Assembly (NCBI GenBank): GCA_949152475.1
Contig: OX424567.1
Location: 20,175,402 to 20,239,401 of the forward strand
Direction: 5' to 3'
Source of the DNA: Terebella lapidaria
Taxonomy: Eukaryota; Annelida; Polychaeta; Terebellida; Terebellidae
DNA: 64,000 nucleotides
Shown here: piece by piece, positions 23,508 to 35,000 of the stretch
Layout of the letters: every line of letters begins with the position of its first letter
Numbering within the stretch: the stretch's first letter is position 1
Program-made: the position numbers and the translations under genes
Notes under the pieces: generated by a model
What the model was told of the DNA's origin: nothing
The model's input: only the letters and a program-made list of their open reading frames with translations
Database searches by the model: none

Positions 23508-26500
23508 TTAGTCATCTTTTTCGATGAGCTCCTTCTGTTTATGCCATAACTGTTCTCGGTACGTCCCTGGTTGTCTCATGCAGGCTTCAATGAAATCCAT
23601 CGCACTGTCCATTGGTGCGTAGTCTTCCCTCATGGCCGAATCTGACACGAAATACGATGTCGTATCTCTTTAAACGCAATATACACCGTGAGAACAATCT
23701 TTTCTTTAGAATTTGATAACTTGTCGTTTTGATCAGATTTTGTGAGTTTCTGCAAGTCATAGAACAGAAGCAATATGCCAACATTCATAAAAATCGTACA
23801 AGTCTGTAAAATTTGAAACATTATTTGATTTAGCTATCATTGGATGCCAGTTCAACAATTGATCCATACATTTAGGCCTAAAAAAAATAAATTTCTGTTT
23901 CTCGTCCTCCTATTTTTTCAAAACTGGGTAGGGAGGGACTTCTTATTTTTTATTTTTCATTTTGCAAAAAATACCGTCCTCAGTTCAAGAAAAAATTGAG
24001 TAGGGAGGCACTTTTTATTTTTTGTTGGACGACATTTCACACATATTAAAAATAAATTCGATTTATTGATTGATTAAAAAAACACTTTCGCACAGACTCA
24101 TTCAAGTCCAAACAAATCAAGCCTTTTGAAATGAAATCATGTGTAACACATGACTTTAATGATTTCATTTCTAGAGGGTTGATTTATTTGGGCTTTAAAC
24201 CTCTTGGCCGGGCACATTGGCACTACTGGTGTGCCATCATTATAGCAGTCAGCACATACAGGATGATTCTGTGTACTAGTAGTATTATTATCAAAAACCG
24301 TCAGTTGATACCATATTTCAATGATGAGTAATTGTTGAGAACCGTTCTATCAGTTAATATGTCCTTTGAAGTATATCATGAGGAATATAGTAAATCAATT
24401 CTTGATCACAATGTATTATTACATACACGTAACGACATAGAATAACTGTGTTTGAAAACTGGTAGCGTCTTTGTCTCATTTGGTGGAGAGTGAAAACAAA
24501 GAGTTAAGTTGAATATATGCCTAAGTTGCATGCTGTGATTCGGTTTCTCGATCATTCACTATACTCAAAATAGTGGCGGGAACACTTTTCATTTTTTATT
24601 TGAGAATTGCAAATAATAATATCCGGGAGGCTGCTTTCAAACACAGGCGGGCGGGGACGAGAAACAGAAAATTAATTGTTTTAGGCCTTAGGTCTAATTC
24701 TCACCGCTACTACGCCAAACTGTCATGTGCTTCTGTTCCGGCCAGTACTCGACAGCGAGATCCGCCACAGTGATGACTGGCAGCTGACTGCGTGAGCCAT
24801 GCGCCATGAACAACACATCAACATCGCCATTCTCGAAGTCCTCCCATTTTCTACCTAATGACATAAAACAGATAATAATCATCACACCTTGCCAAAGAAC
24901 CGGATACATGGAGAACTTGGAATGTGACATAGTCGAGAAAGTGAAGGGGTAACTAATGTTTCTATTGCAAAATGTTGTGTTTCTATTGCAAAATGTTGTA
25001 TATTACGTTTATTATTGGAATCATCAAAATCTGACTATTGGTGGCAATAGATTGATTCTTACATCTAAACACGTACAACAATATATTAATATTGTGTTGG
25101 ATGAGTGGACAACACGAACCAATATATCCACATCGTGCGTATAAGGCTAATTGGTTTGATATATATGTAAAAACAATAGAATTTAGTATTGCATGTGTTT
25201 CTTCTGCAACTGTGCATACTTTTGATTTTCATCACGGAGCTGAGTCTTGCGCCATACCACAGTCCAGTGGTCATATCCCGCAGCTCAGGGATACATTTCA
25301 TCCAATTCATCAGATATTCGCCAATCATTTGAAGCTTGTAACAGGACACAACGACCTTCATATTGGGATGTGACAGCTTCCAGTCAACGAGAACAGTTTC
25401 GAGCTCTTTCAGGCTGTAGCATGGAGCATCAAAGTGGGCATCATGGTATTCTGAAATTAAAAGTAATGAAAAAAACCATCGAGCGTAACGATGTTCATAT
25501 GCTTTCGGGGAAAAGGTAATCTTTGGACTCGACGGCCAAATGTTATTCAAAATCACTACAGTATATTTACGAGACCAAAACCGCGTAAGAGTCCTCAGGA
25601 ACATGCGCATGTGTCCATTTTCAAGCTGTGTCATTCTTGCGACTTCACCCTCAAGAAACTCGGCGGCATATCGATCCGAGCAAGTGACAGACAACATTGC
25701 AGCCTCGTGGTGTGCCTACGAACACAATAAGATGGCTGAACAGATGATAGAAAATAAGGGCTACTTATCAAAGACTGTCCAGTCGTTTGTACACTCATAT
25801 AATGTATACAACGATGTATTTCAGTTGTGACTGGCTTATATTCAGTTAGTAGGGGCCTGTATAATTAAACATATCACCAGCATTATCTGATACGCTGCTT
25901 CAATGACGTCAGACATATCGTCACTGAGAGTAGACGTCTCTGGGGTTTTTTTGACGTTGTGCAGCCAGTTGCGATAGGTGTGCGCGAAATGCTCGCTTGG
26001 AGGGGAGTTGAGAACACTAATCGCTTTGCCGCTGAGCGAGTTCATCAGTGAGATCCTCCCTGAAAAAACATACATAAATACATTATTTATCATGTGCATG
26101 ATTTTGTGCGACAAGTAAAACCGAAGCTCCATCGTCGAGGGTTTTTGTCTCTCAATGACATATATCTAGATCAAATTCAAGGTCTGAAAAATATTTAATA
26201 TACAACATTTATACATCTCCTCCACTGCTAGTTTCGTGACTAAAGACCAAATTGCATATTCAATGGTGGACTCGAGCATAATGCCGTATTTCGGAACTCA
26301 AAATCCTTATTTGTTAAGTTCAGGGTCGTTGCTTTCAAAGGAATGAGTTCAAAAGTGTACTTTGGGTAGTAAGTTAAAATTGATCGATGAATGAAAATTC
26401 AGATGGCCTGGCCTGTGAGGTCCCGCTGTCACCGATACATCTGACTTTTTTCTGATGAGCGTTAGCGTACCTTGTAGTTTGTATTCTTTCAAAGTCGACA

Positions 26501-28451
26501 TGATCACTTCCAGGGAACTTCCAAGCCGCTGCAGAAACTGTGAGCGGAGAAGTCCTGTAAGACCTCTTCGCTCTGTTGCAATCGCAGTAAATACATTTTG
26601 CAATCATAATTATTGCATGCAAAAGAATGGGTCGACATTTTATACTGCTGACGCTACCTTCGGTGTAGCGCTTTGTGCGCAGCTCCATTAGGTTGTTGGG
26701 ATCTTTGACTCTGACGATATGGTACAAATCGAAGATGGAACAACACGTCATGACACACTCACGAAACTTAGTCTCTGTTTTGTATGTTGATTTCCCCAGT
26801 CTTGATGCGAACCCAATAATCTGCAAGACATAGGCCTACTGTGACTGCGTATAAATATATACATCCATGGTGTATCATATGAATATTGAAAATAAGATAC
26901 ATATATACAGACACTACGCATACCTGAGGCAAAGATTTGTCAGAGTGCTCGAGTTTTGCTCCAACATAATATCGAAGAAAGAGTTTACAGTAGGGATGTC
27001 CGCCGTGCGCCAAATCGCAATCATCTACGAATATGTGCGTGAAGACACCAGATTCCGGAGGATCACACTTTCCATCTTGTATATGCTCCAGAAAGAGCTG
27101 TCCAGTCATGACAATGATGTCATGTTCCGCTAGTATGTCAGAGAAGGAGGCGTTGTCTTTGTTAAGATCAGCGCTCATACCCAGACTGTAATGCGCTGAT
27201 AGGTATTTCCTATAAAGCTGCCATCTGCCTACTACACTTTCCTTTCTGGTCGTCAAGTGGCAAATCTTGTTCTTCTCATTGCTGGTGTTTCCTTGTAATA
27301 TCATCTGGATATTCAATATGGTTATGATCACTATTCATCAGCTCAAGGTCTGAGAAAGGCTACCGGGAAAATGTACAGTGTCAGACATACAATATTTTCA
27401 GTAAAATAGCTGCCCTGACATATTAAATCCACTAAAGATCAAATTCAAGGTCATCAAAAGAACCAACAGAACTCTATCTGTTCTGTACAATTTACATTAT
27501 TCATGTCGAATGTTACCTCGACGATTATCACTCAAGGTCATCTCAGGTCAAGTTCAAGGTCACCAAAACATGCTCCATATACGACTTCCTATCACAAACC
27601 TGAAGTCTATGTGCAAGCGTTTTGGTCCAAGTGACCAATGACTGTTTTGACCTTTCAAGGTCATCGAATACCAAATAACAGGTCATATATGACTTCGCAT
27701 ATGAAAGTGCCAATATCTAAGCTCTATGTTCGAGCCTTCTGCGAATACAGTTGTATTGTGGCAGTTCCCATGAAAAAAAAGACCAACAATTCTTGTTCCA
27801 AGTCAAAAAAATATTTTCAAAGGGAGAATTTTTTTTTGGATGGAAATGCCTCGTATCGAATAGGAAAGTGATTTGGGACAAAAAAAATTCGTCGACCCAT
27901 CAAAAAATTCAAATGGCCACCACACGCAGAGTGGCGAGTCAAGGGCAACGAAATTGATACATTTCACCAAGGTACATGATGGAAACATTTTAAAACAGAA
28001 AACTCAAATATGATCATACAATTTTTTAGAAAGCGGCCGTCGAAGTCCAAACTTGGTCGTTTTTCGTCAAAAACGGCCGCCATTTCAAAACAAAATAATA
28101 AAAAGTAAAAAATACCTCCTCTTGATATATGTTTAGTCATCTTTGTGCAAAACTTCAGAAATATTCGACTGTAAACTTTAAAGATACAAATATGGACGAC
28201 GACGACGCAATGCCCTGCAAATATCCTAAGGCATTATAACCAAACATTAAAATATACATGTGTTTACAATAAGATACGACATCGCTGTCTCACCTCGGCT
28301 AGCTTGATAGCCACGTGCCCCTTGCCACTCCGCCCATGGGCCACAACGATGCTGTTCTGATTGTGTCCGCTAAGAACCCCGTCCACTAACTCCTTTTGGT
28401 AGCCTCGCAGTACCAGCTGTTCAGGGTCCACGTCTGGTGGCTCGTCAATGC
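23508..28451 (-). CDS. RIG-I-like DExD/H helicase core with degenerate ATPase motifs (nine exons)
   Basis: Exons: 28294-28451, 26924-27304, 26658-26820, 26471-26554, 25878-26059, 25571-25715, 25220-25450, 24705-24854 and 23508-23641. All borders are AG/GT and every phase matches, giving 542 aa. Order of blocks as in RLRs: LRGYQKEL (Q region), Walker A region GRSGKGH, an IIVMTGQ block (motif Ib region), motif II as VDDCD, LPQ-IIGFAS (motif III), the Hel2i helices, a KVVVSCYKLQ motif IV block and a VDVLFMAHGSRS motif V region. A pincer-like helical end (YREQLWHKQKELIEKDD) precedes the stop. In family terms it should clamp dsRNA. Walker A lacks the Ser/Thr after Lys, DECH is DDCD and motif VI is missing, so ATP hydrolysis is doubtful. 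No C-terminal zinc domain follows. The first exon needs an upstream phase-1 exon: the cGLR linker exon fits, and no CARD was found. Confidence 0.88.
24950..25085 (+). repeat. Degenerate copy of the 364-bp repeat family, in a helicase intron
   Basis: Contains 'tgtttctattgcaaaatgtt', a duplicated piece of the same, and 'ggtggcaatagattgattctta'. These match the reverse complement of the array at 33.84-37.11 kb. It lies in the intron between helicase exons 7 and 8. Confidence 0.65.
27420..28250. repeat. Diverged AGGTCA-type and 'aaaacggccgccat' repeats in helicase intron 1
   Basis: Degenerate copies of the same dispersed repeats as at 10.7-12.1, 28.7-29.1 and 37.4-38.4 kb. They fill the intron between helicase exons 1 and 2. 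No coding content was seen. Confidence 0.7.
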
Positions 28452-28599
28452 CTAGAAGGTCCAGACAATGTAGGTGGGATGTAGCTACTCGAACTCGAAC
28501 AGTTCTCGAACAACCATTATGGGTGATTCAGTGTTTCTTTCTGTAAGTATCCATCTCAGAGTCGGACTCAATCAAGTGTTGAAATCAACACATCGACTA

Positions 28600-29110
28600 G
28601 CAATGCATGGATTTTTTTCTGTTTTTTTTTCTATTCAAATAAACGTGAAGAAAATGTACACAAAAACTTGAATGCCGGTTAAAATGGAATTGTATAAATG
28701 AGTGTGGCTGGAAATAACTTATGGCGAATACTGACTCGATTTCGGACAATAAAAAATGTTTTTGCCGACCCGTCGAAAAATCAAAATGCTCGCCACACGG
28801 AGACTGGCGATTCAAGGGCAACGAAATGTATACATGTCACGAAGGCTTATGAAGGGAATCTTTTGAGACAAAAATCTCAAAACTGATCGGACAGTTTTTG
28901 AGAAAATGGCCACAAAAAATTTAAATTGGCCCTTTTTCGTATAAAATGGCCGTCATTTTGAAAAAAAAACGAAAATAAAAATACTAAACAATACATCCCT
29001 GTTAAAATATTTTAGGCATTTCTGCGCAAAATTTCAGAAAAATTCGACCGTAAATTTTAAAGATAGCAAAAGTTGACGACGACGGACGGACGGCTATACT
29101 CACGAGTAGA
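28600..29110. repeat. Dispersed 'gcgattcaagggcaacgaaa' repeat copy
   Basis: Contains the markers of this family: a 'tcaagggcaacgaaa' segment, 'aaaactgatcggacag', 'aaaatggccg', and an end in 'gacgacggacgga'. It lies between the helicase exons and the RIG-I-domain exon. No CARD or other helicase N-terminal exon is recognisable here. Confidence 0.7.
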
Positions 29111-29799
29111 CCTTTGTGGGACTGTTCCTTGTTAAATTTTAGGCTCACAAACAGCGTTTAGACAGCTTTGTGGGAATTTTTAATCCCACAAATCTTTGTT
29201 TTTAGTCCCACAAGGATGCTTTCGTGGGCACGGATGGACGGACGGACGGACAACACGGTATCGCAAAAAATAGTAGGGGGTTTTCAGACATTTGCCTGTC
29301 ATACAGTCGTTTGCAAGATTTCATCACTAAATTTGATAACCCAATCATGGTCCAAAGTACTGCTCAGAAAGTACTGCTCAGAACCACATGTCACATATGC
29401 ATCGTCAGCTTAAGCGGCATAGTGGTCGTGATTTTATTCCAGAGACGTTTATCAGGAGTTTCATCCAGCTAAATCACCTATTATAATGAAGTATATATAT
29501 ACTAATCAGAAATCATTATTCAAGGAGGGAGGAGGGGGTATGTATACCCTTGTGTTAGTTATGCTTGAAACAAAGTTGCCCGTAATTTCATAATTGCTTC
29601 CTACTAGCCTGGTTTTATTGGGGTTTTCTGGTATTGATTCAGGACATATATTTTAAGCTATTTTACTCTACAGTTCTGGGGCCCTTACGCTGGCCCCAAA
29701 CCCCCCACCCGAATGAGCTTCGCGCCTCCGGCGCTCGCCATCTCAATAACTATTATTTCCTATATACTTCACCAGATTCGCATTCCCCTTACATTTTTA

Positions 29800-30830
29800 C
29801 CCTCGCCCCGTAGGGGGGCGAGGGTATTGCAATTGGGTCTGTCCGTTTGTATGTCTGTTTGTTTGTTTGTCTGTCCGCGCGCATATATCAGAGGAGAATG
29901 GTCCGATCAACATGAAACTGATAGGGATGAAGCGGTATCTCAGTGGCTCGGTCCTCCTCGAATCTGTCAAAATCGGACAAAAACTATTGCCATGGCAACG
30001 GAAAATGTAAAAATCAATAATTGACCACAACTTCGGTTCTAATCAAGATAATTTTTTCTAACTAATTTTGTATTCTTTTATGGCCAACTCCTGATCATCT
30101 GATATATAGCCCGTGGTCGTACGACTAAAACTCTCCATTATCGCCCGATGTCGAAAAATTGGGGGTCACGGTTTCGAAATTTTCTGGCCAGCGACGTTTC
30201 AGTGCAAATGTCTGCGCTCATGACTCAAAGGCAAAGGGTCCGATCGATTTAAAATTTATAGGGCAAGAGTGCTATGATGGTGGCTCAGTCTCTTCAAAAT
30301 TTTGCCAAAATCGGATGAAAACGGTTGCCATGGCAATGGAAACAAGAAAATCACATAATTGGCTCTAACTCCGGTTCTACCTGATATTAATTTTTCCAAC
30401 TATTTTTGTATTTTTCTTTGGCCAATTCCCAATTGTTTGGTGTACGACCGATGGTCGTACGACGAAAATTCTCCATTATCGCTCGATGTCGAAAAATTGA
30501 GGGTCACGATTCCGGTTATTTTTGGCCAGCGACGTTTCAGTGCAAATGTCTGCACTCATAACTCAAACGGTCCGATCGATTTGAAATTTATAGGGCTGGA
30601 GTGCTATGGATTTTGCCAAAATCGGATAAAAACGGTTGCCATTGCAACGGAAAAAAGCAAATCACATAATTGGCTATACCCCGGTTCTGATCAATATTAA
30701 ATTTTCAACTTATTTTTGTATTTTCCTTTGACCAATTCCCAATCGTATGGCGTACAACCGATGGTCTTAAGACCAAAACTCTCAATTATCGTCTAATTTT
30801 AGTTACTAAATCTGAAGGCGAGGGTCTGCA
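29800..30830 (+). repeat. Three tandem units of about 330 bp with RFX X-box-like palindromes
   Basis: The block starts with a short palindrome (ccctcgcccc and its complement, near 29802-29826) and (G)TCTGT runs. Three related units then follow at roughly 29.88, 30.16 and 30.49 kb. Each has 'aaatgtctgcgctcat', 'ggtccgatcgattt', 'ttgccaaaatcggat' and a TTGCCATGGCAAC-like palindrome (29987, 30324, 30635). The block ends near 'ggcgagggtctg', a fragment of the first palindrome. Confidence 0.75.
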
Positions 30831-31603
30831 TCTCTGATTGTCTCGTTCTAGTTACGAGCCTGTCATATTCATACTCAAATGTCACATTATCTCGACACCT
30901 TTGTATTGAATATATAAGGATTGAAAACACGCAAATGTTAAGAAGATATAAAACATTTTACTGTACAGAAGCAAACCTTGGGAACAGAACAATCAGATTG
31001 AAAACAGAGGATTCACAATATTCTATACCGTACAAAACAATTTATATACTGATGATAGATAATAGGCATTAATGTCGTTTCACATGTTGACAGAAGCTCA
31101 TACACAACACACGGTGAATTATTTTAAAAGCATGTAATCTCAAATCAAATAATGATTATAAGACGAGTTTGTACACACGATATACAGAAATACAAGTTGT
31201 AAGTATAATATATCCATATTGCAAAATCGCATCCTACTTCAATATATGGACATGGTACCAAATATGATGTACTACAAGCGACCGAATCCGAAGCCCTTAT
31301 CCATTCATTTTCAATCAATATTGAGAAATTTTAAGGATCTTTTCGTGGAAATAATTTTGCATTTGAACACTAAAGCCTAAGTAGGTCAAATTCAAGGTCA
31401 CCAAAACATCTAGCGTATGGCTTCTCATGACTTCGTGTATATTCCTAATACAAATCTGATAAAATTTTTCAAGGGTTCTGTCTCTGTGTAGCAATTCGTA
31501 CGTTTCAGTTTGATGTGGCCTTGATATACAACTTATTGTCAATGAAACAGATCATCGGGACGTTGTCCTTACGTTGTCCTGTTCTTCCTGCCGCACTGGA
31601 CAA

Positions 31604-32010
31604 TTACACATCATCTACTGCGGGGAAGTTTTGAAATTCATTCATCGATATATCCGCAAATTTCGTATCTTCTCTCTTCTGGAAATCACGCCAATTATTG
31701 TAGTGCTTAGGGTTTTGCCAATCTGGTGATCGGAGGAGGAAGCCACGTATCTTGATCATTGGTATTTGTTTGTACATTTCTATATAGGTCACCAGAATGC
31801 CAATGTCTCCGTGACATTTTCGACAGTATAAATCATCGGTTTTCTTGAACTTTTTGTCTTCAAATGTTTTCTCCTCAGAATACTCCTCAACTGCGCATTT
31901 TTTAACGAAGGTTTGGTCCAGAATGACCAGATGGTTCCCATGAGCCACACGTACGTCAGCTGGTGTAAACATCACTTGTCTGCAATTCTCACATAGGAAT
32001 GTCAAGGCTC
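31604..32010 (-). CDS. RIG-I-type C-terminal (regulatory/RD) zinc domain, terminal exon
   Basis: About 135 residues enter in phase 1 after the acceptor tggtttcag. The zinc knuckles are CENC near the start and CRKC in the middle, i.e. the four Cys of RIG-I, MDA5 and LGP2 domains. Other family marks are DVRVAHGNH, the Cys in FVKKCAV, IPMIKIRGF (which includes the Lys that contacts RNA ends in RIG-I) and NNWRDF. The stop follows a short tail of about 15 residues, as at the end of RLRs. The domain binds dsRNA or 5'-triphosphate RNA ends. It normally follows an RLR helicase, but here the helicase exons lie 3 kb downstream on the same strand. It may therefore be the last exon of a lost RLR copy captured by the cGLR. 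Confidence 0.93.
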
Positions 32011-35000
32011 CTGAAACCAGTAGGGTGCAGCTTAATAAAACAAATTAGCCCAAGGGCTAAGAAGGGTTACCGGACAATGTTTTACATCTTAGATATTAAC
32101 CGATTTGTCCCGTGACCTTGAAAATAAGGTCAAATTCAATCAAAGGTCAAATTCAGTCACAAGAATATTCAGCATATATCATTTCATGTCCACAATTGAT
32201 TCCTAAGCTGCAAAGTCGATCGACAATGAGCAAGGTTTTAACCATTTTGTGCTTTGACCTTGGAAATGAGATTAAAGGTCAAATTCAAGGTCATGAGAAT
32301 ATTCAGCATATGTCACTTCCTATATGTCAACAATTTTTTCCTAAGCTTTAAAGTTGATAATAAGCAAGATATTAGCCACTTTGTGCTCTGCCTTTGAAAA
32401 TGAGGTCAAAGGTCAAATTCAAGGTCATGACAATATTAAGCATATATCATTTCCTATAGGTGCTCAATTGATTGCAAACCTGTAAGGTCAATAAAGTCCA
32501 AAATGAGGCATTTTTCGTAAAAAACGGCCGCCATTTTCCGAAAATCGGAAAACTAAAAAAATCCTTCCTTGGCAATATCTTTAGGTATTTTTCTGCAAAA
32601 GTTCAGAAAGATTTGACCGTAAACTTTAAAGATAAAAATGTGAACGATAGACGGACGCCGGACGACAGACGGACGACGGACGCAACGCCACGGCAATAGG
32701 TCATCGGACCAAAGGTCGGTAACCTTAAAAAACTACTACAAAGGCTAAGAAAAGTTGCAGGAGAAATGTATATTGTTGAGGGACAACTATTTCCCTCCCA
32801 AAATTGCCGTTTTGACCTTTCAAGGTACTAGAGATCAAATTCAAGGTCGCCACTGAAACAATATATGTGAGTTCCCATTTATATATGCCGATTTTCAAGC
32901 TCTGTCTTGAAGATTTATGAGAATGTATTCCGCACAGCTTTCATTATTACAGAAAAGTGGATGAAATATTTTTCAATGGCGAGAAAAAAGTTCTTGGCTG
33001 GAAATGGCTGAAATCAGATCGAGACTCAATTTCGGATAAACATTTTTTCGCTGACAGGTCCCCAAATCAAGGGAATCTTCTGGAACAAAAATCCTAAAAC
33101 AGTCTGAGCACTTTTTTAGACTGGATGCTCTTCGGTCATTGAAGACCACTGGGCACTGGGGTGTGTCCCCCGTAGCCCTAACATCCCTGTCGTTCCAAAT
33201 ATATTAATGCAGAAATAAGATCATGACAACCCAATCAATGTCCTTCAACACTGTCCGTAATAACTGTTTCAAAACTCAATTATTGAACTAACTATTTCTT
33301 TTTTACTAGCTTTTTTTTCACCACATAATGTTTCATGAGAAATCCTTGCTCAATCCCCGCCCTTACTGATGATTTCAATATCCACATAATGTTAATTTTC
33401 TAGTTGAAATATGGTGGGCTAGTGATATTAACTAATCAGTATTATTATAACAGCCATACAATATCTGATTTGTCTCGCTTTGTCCAATAATGAATGTTTA
33501 TCATCTTATCTATAGATTTAACCAGTGAAATTCATGTTAGTTTATTCAGTGAAAATAACACTAACACAGTAATAAAATCAATCGTAGGGAAAACATTTTC
33601 CTTAATGAGCCCAGTAACAAAAGTTTCCAGTCTCAAGTATTGTAACTGTGCTCATTAATTAATGTTAACTTTTTAAGAAATATGACCAATATTAATATCT
33701 CCTGGACAGAACCAGTTCCTTTTTGTGCTGAATAATCAATGTTCTTCACCTTAACTATTTCATTGGGCTGAATAATAGACTGAGTTAATGTTAACTCAGT
33801 CTTAACTGAGTTAATATTGACCAATAGGATGGTCAATGTAAGTATCAATCTATTACCACCAATACAATCAGATTTTGATGATGCCAATATGAAACGTAAA
33901 GAACAACATTTTGCAATAGAAACAAAGCCCAACCAAATAGTTTATCCAAAGACACACTGGCGTCATCAGGGGCAGACAGTGTGTTAAATGTAGTTGTTTC
34001 TACTGTACACCTGATGGAATTAGTATACAACTGCCCAACAACCTATGAAAATAATTTAGAAATCCGAAACTAACCCCATGGAATAGATACATGACAAGTA
34101 CAAAAGTACCCAATCACAAGCCAGAAGGCTACTGAGTTGATGGTATCCTCGGGGACAGATTTAACGTCCGCCAGCAGTGACACCGACTCAGTGGTATGAA
34201 TGTAAGTATCAATCTATTACCACCAATACAATCAGATTTTGATGATGCCAATATGAAACGTAAAGAACAACATTTTGCAATAGAAACAAAGCCCAACCAA
34301 ATAGTTTATCCAAAGACACACTGGCGTCATCAGGGGCAGACAGTGTGTTAAATGTAGTTGTTTCTACTGTACACCTGATGGAATTAGTATACAACTGCCC
34401 AACAACCTATGAAAATAATTTAGAAATCCGAAACTAACCCCATGGAATAGATACATGACAAGTACAAAAGTACCCAATCACAAGCCAGAAGGCTACTGAG
34501 TTGATGGTATCCTCGGGGACAGATTTAACGTCCGCCAGCAGTGACACCGACTCAGTGGTATGAATGTAAGTATCAATCTATTACCACCAATACAATCAGA
34601 TTTTGATGATGCCAATATGAAACGTAAAGAACAACATTTTGCAATAGAAACAAAGCCCAACCAAATAGTTTATCCAAAGACACACTGGCGTCATCAGGGG
34701 CAGACAGTGTGTTAAATGTAGTTGTTTCTACTGTACACCTGATGGAATTAATATACAACTGCCCAACAACCTATGAAAATAATTTAGAAATCCGAAACTA
34801 ACCCCATGGAATAGATACATGACAAGTACAAAAGTACCCAATCACAAGCCAGAAGGCTACTGAGTTGATGGTATCCTCGGGGACAGATTTAACGTCCGCC
34901 AGCAGTGACACCGACTCAGTGGTATGAATGTAAGTATCAATCTATTACCACCAATACAATCAGATTTTGATGATGACAATATGAAACGTAAAGAACAACA

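Noticed and set aside
28294-28451. CARD or death-fold exons expected in front of an RLR helicase
   Set aside because: I searched the - strand between 28.5 and 31.6 kb by eye and found only repeats and no such exon. Absence by eye is not proof.
31315-31542. - strand frame directly after the RIG-I-domain stop, as a further exon
   Set aside because: It contains a copy of the 'ggtcaaattcaaggtcacc' dispersed repeat and has no family resemblance.
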